A DNA stretch of 64,000 nucleotides from Pleodorina starrii (GCA_030267565.1 BRXU01000005.1:3537501-3601500); one strand, 5' to 3'. Shown: positions 11,623-24,418, numbered from the stretch's first letter. Program-made: numbers and translations. Notes: generated by a model from the letters alone, not told the origin.

Positions 11623-12336
11623 TGGCAGCAGGTAGTGCGTGTGCACGTGCGGTGGCTCGCTGTGCTGCATTGTGCCATCTCGGTCTCTCTCCCTCCCCCT
11701 ACAATACAAACAACACGGCATACCGGTAACGCCGTTGGGTCAGCGTATATAGCGGCAGGTCGTTGCACGACGGTAGGAGATGATGTGTTCTGGGCGGATG
11801 AATGAGGATGCGGGTAGATGGCCGCGGAATGTTTCCGGTAACCGACTTATTAAATAAAGGCCGGCGTGTGTCATACAGCCTCGCCGCGCAGGAGCGGCGT
11901 TGGCGAGCGGGCGGCTTCCACTGCAGGGGGAACATGCAGGGGAGATCGGGGGAAATGTGCTGCAGCGTCCGAGCTCCTGTTGTACGGTGTACGCTGTACG
12001 ACAGAGTGCGTGCTTCACTACGCCTTTTCTAGGGTGTCCGTGTGCAGCGCCTTACCTGCCAGGCCTGTAAGCAGGTATGCCTCTTGCTTCTGGCTCAAGA
12101 TCGGGAAGACCTCCTTTCTCGGTTTCCTTTCCTGAGCTGCATCCACCGTCTTACTGCCGCGTATCCGCTCCGGAACCGCCGCTGTCCATCTTTCCATTAA
12201 GCCGTCGATGCGTTTGGGTTCGTATCGCACTGTCCTGTGTAGTTGACAGTCGCGACGAACTATCCCAGCCTGTCCGGTGCTTGGCGTGGATATCGCCGAA
12301 GATATCGCAACATATGAAAGTTCAAACCACCAACCG

Positions 12337-12357
12337 GAATCGTACCGGCAACCAAAA
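12337..12357 (+). promoter_or_regulatory. Conserved upstream element of gene B
   Basis: Same GTACCGGCAACCAAA element as upstream of A and G. Confidence 0.5.
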
Positions 12358-12404
12358 GTTTATAATTTTTGATCACTGTAAGGGATGCATGAGCATGCTC
12401 GCAA

Positions 12405-12417
12405 ATATAGGAGACGT
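12405..12417 (+). promoter_or_regulatory. TATA-like box of gene B
   Basis: ATATAGGAGACGT, 80 bases before the ATG. The same box precedes C, D, E, F and G at 85-87 bases. In A the place is taken by AAACAGGAGACGT, which has lost the TATA core. Constant distance and sequence suggest a core promoter element. Confidence 0.6.
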
Positions 12418-12484
12418 AGTATCACGACAACTCACGTAATCACAAGTTGATTTTCAAGTCCGATTAGCAGGCACTCGATCGGCC

Positions 12485-15400
12485 ATGGACGGTTCTGCTG
12501 GTGACAAGTTCTCGCGTCGTGAGTTCTCATCCAGTTTTGATAACGAAGATACATGGAGTCGCATAGCAGACTTCTTGGACCGGCGCGACGTTCCCGCTTT
12601 CAGAGCGTCATGTCAGTTTGGCCGGCGCGCAACCTCCGCGTCGCGCTCATGGCTACTGTTCGACACGACCAAGCGGCCTCATATAAACTGGGGCAACGTG
12701 GCATGGCTCGAGCGGTTCCTGAAGTCCTTCAACCAACTCCGGTAGGGCGTTGTGCTTGCTGTAGGTTGGAACTGCGTTTGCGCGTTCTACTGGCATTCGC
12801 CTTTGGACAAAGCCGCTCTGCACTGGCCAAAAGCATTCCCACCCACAATTGGCCGTACAAGGGAGCCACGCGGGGCGTGTTGACATCGCCCGCCCCCCGT
12901 ATGCCCACGGATTGGCCGTGCTCCCTTTTCATCCCAGGTCCATACAGATACGAGATGGGAGGAACTCAAGCAAGGGCTTGACCTCTATCCAGGATGCATG
13001 CCGTGAGGCGGCCAAGCGTGCCGGCGCCGAGCTGGACGGCTTCCACACCGGCTCGCCGCACTGGGTGCACAGGACCATCTGGCGTCTGGCATCCCGACAG
13101 CTCCGTTCCCTGGAGATGGCGTGCCCTTCCGACTTTCCCATCATTCTGTTCGGGGAGCAGCTCCTGCAAATCACATCCGCCTTCCCGTTGCTGGAGGAGC
13201 TGTCCCTGCACGGCTACCTCCTGGAGACCAACCCGGAACAAGAGCGTGACGGCCAGGCAGCAGGTGGGGAAAACGAGCACGACGACGAGGGCCTGCAGCA
13301 GCAGCTGGCGGCGGCGGCGGCTGAGGGACCGCAGCAGCCGGCAGAGCAGCAGCAGGCGGCGGCGGACCAGCAGCAGGAGGCGGGAGAGCAGCCGCAGGCC
13401 GGGGAGGTTGTCAACACAGGGCTGCCCGCGTCATCGCAGCCGGACCCAGCCCCGCCGCAGCCCGCAGCGGCGTCAGCACCGCAGACAGCAGCAGCAGCAA
13501 CGGCGGCGGCGCCAGGCCGACCTTCAGACGTGCAGCACGCAGGCTTCCACCCCGCGCTCCTCAACCCGATCCGCGCCACGCTGACCACTCTGAGGCTGCA
13601 CTGCCAGGATGTCGCACTGCATTTGTTCAGTGAGGATTGGGCGTTGGCGCTGGCGGATCTGACCAATCTTCGCACCCTGGACCTGGGCACCGGCATGGCC
13701 TGCCGGGCGGCGGTGCGGGCACACGCCCTGGGCATGCGCGTCCCCTGGACACGCCGTGTGGCGGAGGCCTGGCGCGCCGGGCTGCGGCAGCTCACCCACC
13801 TGTCGGTGCGGCTGGCGCTGCGGTCCGATGGCTTATTCGCCGACAAGCCTCTGCCGCTGCAGACGCACGGCCTGCCGCTGCCTGTGGGCGGCCATACCAC
13901 GCACCTGGGCATGTTCATCGACTACTTCGGCCAGGAGCTAGGCGGCCAAGTGCAGCATGCGGTCACGGGTCTGGACCTACTGGCTTCCACGCTGGCGACG
14001 GGCTGCTTGCCGTGTCTGGAGTGTCTTGAGTTTTCGCTGGATGCACCGGGCTGGCTCGGGGGCGGCTTCAGTATGGGTGTACAGCTGGCCGCGCAGGCCG
14101 ACAGCCCGCTGGCGCGGCTGCGGGAGCTGCTCGAAATCGACCCAGCCACAGGCGGCGCCGCGGCTGCCAGGCTGCCGCGGCTGCGGCGCCTGACGCTGCT
14201 CGTTGACACCGCGGCGATGCTGACCGGGCTGTTGCCGGCGTTGGTGTCACCGCCGCAGGACGGTGATGCGCATGGCAGCGCCGCCGTGGTGACGACGCTG
14301 GTGGCTCGCGGCTACTTGGCGTTCACGGACCTGCTGGCGGTGGTGTCTGCCCTGCGGGGAACACCCGTGGCGCTGCTGGCGACAAAAAGGGACCGTGCGC
14401 TTTTGGAAGGAATGAACCATAAGGACTTGGTCCGGACACTGGATGCGCTGGGCCCCCATGCGGCGGTGCTGGCGCTCCCGGCCGACCCGAGCAGAGTCGA
14501 TCTCCGGGACATGCTGCAGCGGCGCATGGGGGAGTTGTGTGAGCTGGAGGTGACTTACGACAACCCTGACATGCTGCCGTGCATGCCGCCGCCAGGCCCA
14601 GGCCATGGCCTAGGCCTGAGGTCCAGGGAGGCGTGGAACGCCCACCTGCGGGAGCTGGACCTGCTGGGGGGCGTGGGCTGCCTGACGCGGCTGGGTCTGA
14701 CGTTGAGCTACGTTGAGGACTCCCGCTGGCACGGGGCGGCAAATGTGGACGCGCACCTTGCGGCGGTGGTCAAGGCCTGCCCGCAGCTCAAGACGCTGGA
14801 CATAACCATCACGGAGTGCGAGGTGAGGTCCGCGGCAATGGTGGCCGGCTCTGCATGTGCGGGGGGAGGGGGCCGAGGAAGGGGAGGGTCGGCGGCAGTG
14901 TGGGCGGGACAGGTTGTGTGGGCATGCCGGCTGAGATCGTTGGGCAGCTGCTCTTACACAGCAAGTGCAGCAAGAGTAAGTTCATGTCCGCCGGGGACAG
15001 GAACCAAGTCTTGCTGCACTTGCTTGGGGGACGTTCACGCCACCGTGGCCGCCCTTGAGTGGGTGTGTGGGAGGGTGCTGCGGCAGGCGGCTTCAGCCAA
15101 CCTGTGGACAGCACTCCAGGGCTTGTCCGGTCCGGTGTGCATGTGCCGTCCTGAGCTCCTGGCCCCCGGGATGTGGCCAGATAGGGATCAAAGGCCAAAC
15201 ACTGCCACTGCCTGAGACACAGATGAAGGCAGTGTACCGAGGCCGTGGCCACCCAGGTACGGTGTCGTCGCCGAGCCGTGCCTGAGTCCGTACGTTCGTT
15301 AACAACCGCCTTCCTCACAACCTGCTGGCTTTCCCCGGCGCCCTGCAGCTCTTCAACGAGGACGAGCGCAAGCGCGCCCTGGCCAGCTGGCGCGGCGCCA

Positions 15401-15879
15401 AGGCCGCAGCTGCCGCCGGCGCCGACCTGGATCGCTGGCGGCTGGCGGGCTGCCCCAGTCCCGTGCCTCGTCTGCACTGCCTGGCGGAACTGCCCGCCCT
15501 GGAGCGCCTCTCCCTGCAGCTTGACGTCGTCAACACCCAGGGCCTGTCGGGGCTGGTGGAGGACGAGGTGCGGATGCTGCTGGAGACCGTGGAGAAGCAG
15601 CGGAGCTGGCGGCGGCAGCAGAGGGCGGCGGCAGCGGTGGAGGCGGGACAGGAGAGGAATGAGCAGGCAGCAGCAGCACCGGAGCCGCCCCTGCGCGTTT
15701 GGTGCCCGCAGCTCAGTCGCGACGCCGCGCGGCGACTGAGCCGTCTGGCGGCGCAGCTGACGGGTCGGGGAACGGCAGCCGCGGCACCTGGTGGGGGGTG
15801 GGATGGGGAGACCTGGCTGGTGGACTGCACACACCGAGGCTTATACCGGAGCATTGGGGAGGGCGGCGGCGGCCGGTAA
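12485..15879 (+). CDS. F-box/LRR-like protein B, three exons
   Basis: Exons 12485-12741, 12938-14822 and 15349-15879 give 890 residues with the same phases as A. The F-box-like segment is at residues 21-60. The linker after GGENEHDDE (about 190-275) is Gln/Ala-rich with almost no acidic run, unlike A and G. LRR-like segments follow (LTTLRL, LRTLDLG, LRELDLLGG, LKTLDI). Exon 3 is almost identical to that of C, D and E from base 15378 on, whereas exons 1-2 and intron 1 of B are clearly more diverged. The left edge of the recent tandem duplication therefore falls inside exon 3 of B. Role as in A: a probable SCF adaptor with unknown target. Confidence 0.85.
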
Positions 15880-16528
15880 ACTGAACACGGTTAAGATCTG
15901 GGTCTTATGCCTATCAAGCTGGGCGACACGGTTCATGCATGACGTGCCCATCGCCTAGGCAACGGCAGGGGATGGCAGTGACACAGCTGCACGTTAATGT
16001 TGGGTCGGGGGGTTCATGGGTTTGAGGCCGCCGTGCACGTGGCACTGGGTTGTGCACATGATTGCGCGCGTGTACATGGCTCTCACGCATTGCAGGGCAT
16101 TGACATCGAGGGGGACGTGCTTGCTTATTGGTTGTGTCCCACACCTGCTGTATTGCATTGTAGACAGCGGGGGCCCTCATCCAGTTTATTATTGGTATGT
16201 GGTGCCGCTATGGTGACTGCTAGCTGCTTGCGGGCTGTGTGCAGCCGTCACACCGGGCGCCACGCCATGTCACATTGCGTCACGCTAGGTCGTCGTGTCT
16301 TTTTCACATCGCACCGCCGGTCATCATGGGTGTCGGGCGGCGGTGCTGGACCCATGCATGCATGCATACATGCAAGGGTGTTGCGCATACACTGTGTGTG
16401 CATGTGTGTGTGTGTCGGGTGTGGGGATATATAGGTGCTGGATGTGGGATGTGGGGGAGGGCGTGCATGTGTGGTGCGTGGCTGGTGTGCTGACCCCAGC
16501 AGCAGGCTGGATCTCCCGACATGCCAAT

Positions 16529-16533
16529 TGTAA
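16529..16533 (+). terminator. TGTAA poly(A) signal candidate, gene B
   Basis: 650 bases after the stop; the same position is conserved after C, D and E. Confidence 0.45.
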
Positions 16534-17339
16534 CGTCTGGACCTCTGGATTACGCTACATAGCGGAAGGGAAACCAGGCGTGTCACCAGAGTGGAACCAG
16601 GTGTGGACGACCAACCGACACGTACGCTCTTCTTCATCACTCAGCCGCCGCCACGCCGGGCCCTGGTCGGTGCCGGTGATCAATCAATCTCCCAGCTGGG
16701 GAGTGGGAATGGATCCACGAAGCACTGAAGCTTCAGCTACAGGTGCGTGGCCGAACGGAGCCTGCAGCAGCAGCTAGCTTGTCATGTGCAGCGGACGGCA
16801 CGCATGCGGCCCCGGGGGCCACCGGGGGTGTGGATTTTCCCCTCCTCCGCACGCAGTGGCGGGAATGCCCAAGTCATGCAACTCCGATCGTCTCATGCTC
16901 TGCACCCTGCCGTACACCCGTGGGGCAGCACCGCGCGGTTGGCAGGTGCGTGTGCGCACCATGACACCACAACCGAGGCCACAACCAGAGCGCCACGCTC
17001 TGACCAGCAATTAAGGCCCCCAACACCCCCGCATCAAAACCAGCAAACCTACGAAGGAAGCCGCGCCACGCTGCACGGAAGCGGGTTCAAACACCAGCCA
17101 ACAAGCAACACCCAACGAACCTTCATCGACACTGGCTACGAAGTGCTGACAAACTGCAACAGTCCGCCAAGGGGTTCGTGCACGCTTGGGGAGGTCGCCT
17201 ACATACTGGATCGCACACGTGCTAAGCAAACGCTGCTCAAAGCCTGCCGGCTAGCCGGTCCTGCGCTGGTGTCCCGCTACGATGCGTGCGGCGGCAACAC
17301 GCGACTACCCTAAGTAAACACACCGAACGCCAATCCCTG

Positions 17340-17750
17340 CGACGCATCACGGTATGCCACCCGTTGGCAAGAAGGCAGGTCCAGACGGGCAGGGCGGCCG
17401 GCCTTCGCGACCGTTTTCAAGGCCCCTCCCCGGAGACCCTTGCCATGCCCTTCATGAGCCTCACAACACCGACACGACACCGAACCCTCGGAACAACCCC
17501 AAGCCCGCAGGATGGCACGCTGCGGCGGCGCCAACAGCTGATCCCCTGAGTGTCGCTCCTCCGCGTCCCACTCGGGGGCAGACCCACTGGCCGGCCGGAG
17601 CGCCGCTGAGTGGTGGGGACAGGCACTGCAGGTGCCAGCCGGTCCCGCACGCAGCATGCACGCCTCGTCGTGTGGCGACCCGCAGACCTCGCAAGCGAGG
17701 TCCTCGGGCGACCGCGATGTCTGTTAGAGCGATGAGCTCCAACAGACCGC
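17340..17750 (-). mobile_element. Retroelement scar with PHD-like zinc finger remnant, copy 1
   Basis: On the minus strand, 17653-17699 reads CEVCGSPHDEACML, and 17575-17650 reads GTGWHLQCLSPPLSG then QWVCP in another frame. Together these resemble a broken PHD-type zinc finger. The same block is joined to an integrase-like sequence after gene E (35.1-36.3 kb), but here about 0.77 kb containing the integrase is missing. Confidence 0.6.
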
Positions 17751-18398
17751 GGGACGTCTCCTCGGGCTGCTTGCTGCATGCGTAGTGGGAAGAATTTGCC
17801 GTGTTTTGTAAAATGTTCGTGCGGGGTTGTTTTGGGGGGGGCGCGTGCGGTTGGATAGACGGCCGTGCTCGCGGGCCGGGAACAGCCTCCGCCCACGGGG
17901 CCGTAGCCAGGCGGCAAGGGACCAGCCCTCCGCCCCTCCCCCGGGTGGGTTCTGGGTTGGTGGGCTGGCTTGCGTGCCAACGGCTGCGTGCTGGCTGGGG
18001 CGGCGGTGGGGTCTCGTGGTGGCCTCGTGGCGTCCCTGTTCCCGTTTTTCCCCGCCGTGTTTGTCCTGTGCTGGGGTTCGTTGCGGGAGACATTGGGGTT
18101 GCGTGTGCGCGCCTGGCCTCTTGGCGCTTGCTCTCGGTCGGGCTTCTCGGCCCATCCTGGCTTCCGGGCCGTGGGCCGTCGCCTAAACCTCGTGCGAGTT
18201 CAAAAGGGCCGTGGTGGGCCTGATGGAAATGCGGGCTTGGTATGTATGGGCCCGGTGGCAATGCTTTAGGCACTCCTCCGCGGGTGCCCCTGGGGTAGGA
18301 TGAACAGTCAGGAACAGTCTGTCTTGCCTGTACGGCAGGGTACGGCTAGCAACCGGTGCGTGCGCAAGCTGGTTCCCCTTGTAATCACCAAATCCTAA

Positions 18399-18411
18399 AT
18401 ATAGGAGACGT
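18399..18411 (+). promoter_or_regulatory. TATA-like box of gene C
   Basis: ATATAGGAGACGT, 85 bases before the ATG of C. Confidence 0.6.
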
Positions 18412-18483
18412 TTTTGATAGGACAACGCACGTAATCTTCACCAATTGATTCTCAATTGAGTTTATACAGACACCCGATCGATC

Positions 18484-21400
18484 ATGGACGGTTCTGTTGG
18501 TGACAAGTTCTCGCGTCGTGAGTTCTCTTCCAACTTCTTTGACGAAGATATATGGAGTCGCATAGCTGACTTCTTAGACCGGCGCGACGTTCCCGCTTTC
18601 AGAGCGTCATGTCAGCTTGGCCGCCGCGCAACCTCCGCGTCGCGCTCATGGCTACTGTTCGACACGACCAAGCGGCCTCACATAAACTGGGGCAATGTGG
18701 CCTGGCTCGAGCGATTCCTGAAGTCCTTCAACCAACTCCGGTAGGGCGTTGTAAGTGCTGTACCGTAGGTTGGAACTGCGTTTGCGCGTTCCACTGGGTT
18801 TTCATGCGCCTTTGGACGAAGCCGCTTTACACAGGCCAAAAACATTCCCACCCACAGTTGGCCGTACAAGGGAGCCACGCGGGGCGTGTTGACATCGCCC
18901 GCCTCCCGTATGCCCACGGATTGTCCGTGCTCCCTGTTCATCCCAGGTCCATAAAGATACGAGATGGGAAGAACAACACTTCAGGCGTGACCTCTATCCA
19001 GGATGCATGCCGTGAGGCGGCCAAGCGTGCCGGCGCCGAGCTGGACGGCTTCCACACCGGCTCGCCACACTGGGTGCACGGGACCATCTGGCGTCTGGCA
19101 TCCCGACAGCTCCGTTCCCTGGAGATGGCGTGCCCTCCCAACAACCGCATCCTTCTGTTCGGGGATCAGCTCCTGCAAATCACATCCGCGTTCCCGTTGC
19201 TGGAGGAGCTGTCTCTGCACGGCTACCTCCTGGAGACCAACCCCGAACAAGAGCGTGACGACCAGGCAGCAGGTGGGGAAAACGAGCACGACGACGACGA
19301 CGATGACGAGGGCCAGCAGCAGCAGCAGCAGCCGGCAGACCAGCTGCAGGGCGGAGTGGTTGTCAACGCAGGGCTGCCCGCATCACCGCAGCCGGACCCA
19401 GCCCCGCCGCAGCCTGCACCGGCACCGCAGGCAGCAGCAGCGGCGGCGGCGGCGGCGCCAGGCCGACCTTCAGACGTGCATCACGCAGGCTTTCACCCCG
19501 CACTCCTCACCCCGATCCGCGCCACGCTGACCACTCTGAGGCTGCACTGCCAGGATATCGCACTGGGTATGGTCAGTGAGGATTGGGCGTTGGCGCTGGC
19601 GGATCTGACCAATCTTCGCACCCTGGACCTGGCCACCGGCATGGCCTGCGAGGAGGCGGTGCGGGCACACGCCCTGGGTATGCCCGTCCCCTGGACACGG
19701 CGTGTGGCGGAGGCCTGGTGCGCCGGGCTGCGGCAGCTCACCCACCTGTCGGTGCGGCTGGCGCTGCAGTGCGATGACAGAGACAACCCACTGCCGCTGC
19801 AGACGCACGGCCTGCCGCTGCCTGTGGGCGGCCACACCACGCACCTGGGCATGTTCATTGATGACCATGAGGAGCTAGACTACCAAGTGAAGCATGCGGT
19901 GACGGGTCTGGGCCTACTGGCTTCCACGCTGGCGACGGGCTGCTTGCCGCGTCTGGAGTGTCTGGAGTTTTCGCTGGGAGCGCCGGATTGGCTCGGGGGC
20001 GGCTTCAGGCTGGGCGCACAGCTGGCCACACGGGCCGGCAGCCCACTCACGCGGCTGCGGGAGCTGCTCGCGATCGACCCAGCCACAGGCGGCGCCGCGG
20101 CTGCCAGGCTTCCGCAGCTACGGCGCCTGACGCTGGCCGTTGACACGGCGGCGATGCTGACCGGGCTGCTGCCGGCGTTGGTGTCACCGCCGCAGGGCGG
20201 CGATGTGCATGGCGGCGCCGCCGTGGCGACAACACTGGTGGCGCGTGACAACTTGGCGTTCGCGGACCTTCTGGCGGTGGTGTCTGCCCTGCGGGGGACG
20301 CCCGTGGCGCTGTTGGTGACAGGAGGGGCGAGTATGCTTGTCGATCATGGGCTGATGGCGCTGGGCCCCCATGCGGCGGCACTGGCGCTCCCGGCCGATC
20401 CGAGCAGAACCAATCTCCGGGAAAAGCTACGGCAGCACATGGGGGAGTTGCGCGAGCTGCAGGTCACTTACGACGACCCTAACTTGCTGCCACCCATGAG
20501 CTACTTAGCCCAGGGGCCGGCGTGGAACGACCACCTGCGGGAGCTGGACCTGTTGGGGCGCGTGGGCTGCCTGACACGGCTGAGTCTGACGTTTTGCTAC
20601 AGCCGTGACAGGCGTTACACGGACCCCCGCTGGCACGAGCCGGCCGACGCTGACACGCACCTTGCGGCGGTGGTCCGGGCCTGCCCGCAGCTCAAGGCGC
20701 TGGACATAACCATCACGGAGTGGAGGGTGAGGGTCGCGGCAATGGTGGCCGGCTCTGTCTGTGTGTATGTCTGTGTATGTATGTGTGGGGGGAGGGGGGC
20801 GGGGGAGGGAAGGGCCGGCGGCTGTGCGGGCGGGACAGGTTGTGTGGGGATGCCGGCTGAGAGCGTGGGGCAGCTGCTCTGACACAGCAAGTGCAGCAAC
20901 AGTAAGTTCATGTCCGCCGGGGACAGGAATTAACTCTTGCTGCACTTGCTTGGGGGACGTTCACGCCGCCGTGGCCGCCCCTGTGTGTGTGGGTGTGGTG
21001 GTGTTGGTGGGGGGGGGGTAGCTACGGCAAGCGGCTTCAGCCAACCTGTGGACAGCACTCCAGGGCTTGTCCGGTCCGGCGTGTTTGTGCAATCCTGAGC
21101 TCCTGGGCCCCAGGATGTGGCCAGGTAGGGATCAAGGGCCAAACACTGCCACTGCCTGTGAATGAAGGCGGTGTACCGAGGCCGAGGCCACCCAGGAAAG
21201 GTGTCATCGCCGAGCCGTGCATGAGGACGTACGTTAACACCCGCCTTCCTCACACCCTGCTGCCTTTCCCCGCCGCCCTGCAGCTCCGCGACGAGGATGA
21301 GGGCGAGCGCGTCCTGGCCAGCTGGCGCGGCGCCAAGGCCGCAGCTGCCGCCGGCGCCGACCTGGATCGCTGGCGGCTGGCGGGCTGCCCCAGTCCCGTG

Positions 21401-21814
21401 CCTCGTCTGCACTGCCTGGCGGAACTGCCCGCCCTGGAGCGCCTCTCCCTGCAGCTTGACGTCGTCAACACCCAGGGCCTGTCGGGGCTGGTGGAGGACG
21501 AGGTGCGGATGCTGCTGGAGACCGTGGAGAAGCAGCGGAGCTGGCGGCGGCAGCAGAGGGCGGCGGCAGCGGTGGAGGCGGGACAGGAGAGGAATGAGCA
21601 GGCAGCAGCAGCACCGGAGCCGCCCCTGCGCGTTTGGTGCCCGCAGCTCAGTCGCGACGCCGCGCGGCGACTGAGCCGTCTGGCGGCGCAGCTGACGGGT
21701 CGGGGAACGGCAGCCGCGGCACCTGGTGGGGGGTGGGATGGGGAGACCTGGCTGGTGGACTGCACACACCGGGGCTTATACCGGAGCATTGGGGAGGGCG
21801 GCGGCGGCCGGTAA
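18484..21814 (+). CDS. F-box/LRR-like protein C, three exons
   Basis: Exons 18484-18740, 18947-20726 and 21284-21814 give 855 residues, the shortest form. The F-box-like segment (EDIWSRIADFLDRRDVPAFR) is at residues 21-40. The linker, about residues 190-260, is a run of seven acidic residues, then Gln, then Pro/Ala. LRR-like segments follow as in A. Intron 2 (557 bases) contains a GT/G-rich microsatellite and a 13-bp inverted repeat (20887-20899 with 20937-20949). The protein is the same as that of D. Function by family inference: a probable SCF substrate adaptor. Confidence 0.85.
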
Positions 21815-22463
21815 ACTGAACACGGTTAAGATCTGGGTCTTATGCCTATCAAGCTGGGCGACACGGTTCATGCATGACGTGCCCATCGCCTAGGCAACGG
21901 CAGGGGATGGCAGTGACACAGCTGCACGTTAATGTTGGGTCGGGGGGTTCATGGGTTTGAGGCCGCCGTGCACGTGGCACTGGGTTGTGCACATGATTGC
22001 GCGCGTGTACATGGCTCTCACGCATTGCAGGGCATTGACATCGAGGGGGACGTGCTTGCTTATTGGTTGTGTCCCACACCTGCTGTATTGCATTGTAGAC
22101 AGCGGGGGCCCTCATCCAGTTTATTATTGGTATGTGGTGCCGCTATGGTGACTGCTAGCTGCTTGCGGGCTGTGTGCAGCCGTCACACCGGGCGCCACGC
22201 CATGTCACATTGCGTCACGCTAGGTCGTCGTGTCTTTTTCACATCGCACCGCCGGTCATCATGGGTGTCGGGCGGCGGTGCTGGACCCATGCATGCATGC
22301 ATACATGCAAGGGTGTTGCGCATACACTGTGTGTGCATGTGTGTGTGTGTCGGGTGTGGGGATATATAGGTGCTGGATGTGGGATGTGGGGGAGGGCGTG
22401 CATGTGTGGTGCGTGGCTGGTGTGCTGACCCCAGCAGCAGGCTGGATCTCCCGACATGCCAAT

Positions 22464-22468
22464 TGTAA
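22464..22468 (+). terminator. TGTAA poly(A) signal candidate, gene C
   Basis: 650 bases after the stop of C. Confidence 0.45.
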
Positions 22469-23274
22469 CGTCTGGACCTCTGGATTACGCTACATAGCGG
22501 AAGGGAAACCAGGCGTGTCACCAGAGTGGAACCAGGTGTGGACGACCAACCGACACGTACGCTCTTCTTCATCACTCAGCCGCCGCCACGCCGGGCCCTG
22601 GTCGGTGCCGGTGATCAATCAATCTCCCAGCTGGGGAGTGGGAATGGATCCACGAAGCACTGAAGCTTCAGCTACAGGTGCGTGGCCGAACGGAGCCTGC
22701 AGCAGCAGCTAGCTTGTCATGTGCAGCGGACGGCACGCATGCGGCCCTGACACCGGGGGTGTGGATTTTCCCCCTCCTCCGCACGCAGTGGCGGGAATGC
22801 CAAAGTCATGCAACTCCGATCGTCGTCTCATGCTCTGCACTCTGCCGTACACCCGTGGGGCAGCACCGCGCGGTTGGCAGGTGCGTGTGCGCACCATGAC
22901 ACCACAACCGAGGCCACAACCAGAGCGCCACGCTCTGGCTAGCAATTAAGGCCCCCAACACCCCCGCAGCAAAACCAGCAAACCTCCGACGGAAGCCGCG
23001 CCACCCTGCACGGGGGCGGGTTCAAACACCAGCCAACAAGCAACACCCAACGAACCTTCATCGACACTGGCTACGAAGTGCTGACAAACTGCAACAGTCC
23101 GCCAAGGGGTTCGTGCACGCTTGGGGAGGTCGCCTACATACTGGATCGCACACGTGCTAAGCAAACGCTGCTCAAAGCCTGCCGGCTAGCCGGTCCTGTG
23201 CTGGTGTCCCGCTACGATACGTGCGGCGGCAACACGCGACTACCCCAAATAAACACACCGAACGCCAATCCCTG

Positions 23275-23685
23275 CGACGCATCACGGTATGCCACCCGTT
23301 GGCAAGAAGGCAGTTCCAGACGGGCAGGGCGGCCGGCCTTCGCGACCGTTTTCAAGGCCCCTCCCCGGAGACCCTTGCCATGCCCTTCATGAGCCTCACA
23401 ACACCGACACGACACCGAACCCTCGGAACAACCCCAAGCCCGCAGGATGGCACGCTGCGGCGGCGCCAACAGCTGATCCCCTGAGTGTCGCTCCTCCGCG
23501 TCCCACTCGGGGGCAGACCCACTGGCCGGCCGGAGCGCCGCTGAGTGGTGGGGACAGGCACTGCAGGTGCCAGCCGGTCCCGCACGCAGCATGCACGCCT
23601 CGTCGTGTGGCGACCCGCAGACCTCGCAAGCGAGGTCCTCGGGCGACCGCGATGTCTGTTAGAGCGATGAGCTCCAACAGACCGC
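23275..23685 (-). mobile_element. Retroelement scar, copy 2
   Basis: Same PHD-like remnant and same internal deletion as at 17340-17750. Confidence 0.6.
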
Positions 23686-24333
23686 GGGACGTCTCCTCGG
23701 GCTGCTTGCTGCATGCGTAGTGGGAAGAATTTGCCGTGTTTTGTAAAATGTTCGTGCGGGGTTGTTTTGGGGGGGGCGCGTGCGGTTGGATAGACGGCCG
23801 TGCTCGCGGGCCGGGAACAGCCTCCGCCCACGGGGCCGTAGCCAGGCGGCAAGGGACCAGCCCTCCGCCCCTCCCCCGGGTGGGTTCTGGGTTGGTGGGC
23901 TGGCTTGCGTGCCAACGGCTGCGTGCTGGCTGGGGCGGCGGTGGGGTCTCGTGGTGGCCTCGTGGCGTCCCTGTTCCCGTTTTTCCCCGCCGTGTTTGTC
24001 CTGTGCTGGGGTTCGTTGCGGGAGACATTGGGGTTGCGTGTGCGCGCCTGGCCTCTTGGCGCTTGCTCTCGGTCGGGCTTCTCGGCCCATCCTGGCTTCC
24101 GGGCCGTGGGCCGTCGCCTAAACCTCGTGCGAGTTCAAAAGGGCCGTGGTGGGCCTGATGGAAATGCGGGCTTGGTATGTATGGGCCCGGTGGCAATGCT
24201 TTAGGCACTCCTCCGCGGGTGCCCCTGGGGTAGGATGAACAGTCAGGAACAGTCTGTCTTGCCTGTACGGCAGGGTACGGCTAGCAACCGGTGCGTGCGC
24301 AAGCTGGTTCCCCTTGTAATCACCAAATCCTAA

Positions 24334-24346
24334 ATATAGGAGACGT
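24334..24346 (+). promoter_or_regulatory. TATA-like box of gene D
   Basis: ATATAGGAGACGT, 85 bases before the ATG of D. Confidence 0.6.
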
Positions 24347-24418
24347 TTTTGATGGGACAACGCACGTAATCTTCACCAATTGATTCTCAATTGAGTTTAT
24401 ACAGACACCCGATCGATC

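Larger units (their letters stand above)
11098..12484. other. Spacer between F-box genes A and B
   Basis: The first 240 bases match the sequence just downstream of every other copy (blocks around CCCATCGCCTAGGCAACGGC and CATTGCAGGGCATTG), so this is conserved 3' UTR. The part from about 11.55 kb to the ATG of B is related to the spacer before gene G (43.25-44.17 kb), including the run of TGTACGGTGTACGCTGTACG near 11980. I see no gene. Confidence 0.6.
15880..18483. other. Spacer between F-box genes B and C
   Basis: Holds the conserved 3' block, a GT-rich microsatellite with ATGCATGCATGCAT just before it (about 16355-16420), a TGTAA at 16529, a retroelement remnant (17340-17750) and a 700-bp GC-rich stretch leading to the promoter of C. 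Several open frames of 80-270 codons occur on both strands, but they overlap one another and show no domain apart from the retroelement scar. Confidence 0.6.
15378..21312 (+). repeat. Tandem unit 1 (5935 bp), end of B to start of exon 3 of C
   Basis: From 15378 the sequence recurs nearly unchanged 5935 bases later. The unit runs from exon 3 of B, through the spacer with the retroelement scar, through gene C to its exon 3. Differences from unit 2 within the exon 3 tail and the spacer are few: single bases and short indels, for example near 15839, 16808 and 16891. Confidence 0.9.
21815..24418. other. Spacer between F-box genes C and D
   Basis: Same content as the B-C spacer: conserved 3' block, GT microsatellite, retroelement scar and GC-rich promoter-side stretch. 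It carries private variants near 23200-23250 (GATACG, CCCCAAATAAAC) that distinguish it from the spacers after B, D and E. Confidence 0.6.

Noticed and set aside
16350..16420. Regularly spaced ATGCATGC/GTGTGT stretches as a possible CRISPR or origin
   Set aside because: Simple microsatellite sequence without unique spacers, in a eukaryotic context.
17461..18273. 270-codon minus-strand frame repeated in three spacers (also 23396-24208 and 29331-30143)
   Set aside because: Repetition comes from the tandem duplication. Only the retroelement remnant part is protein-like; the rest is Pro/Ala/Gly low complexity, and the frame changes through the finger motif.
20987..21283. In-frame extension of exon 3 into intron 2 of gene C
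   Set aside because: The extension is G-run and GT-rich sequence that differs in length among copies, and a conserved CTGCAG acceptor marks the exon start in all seven genes.
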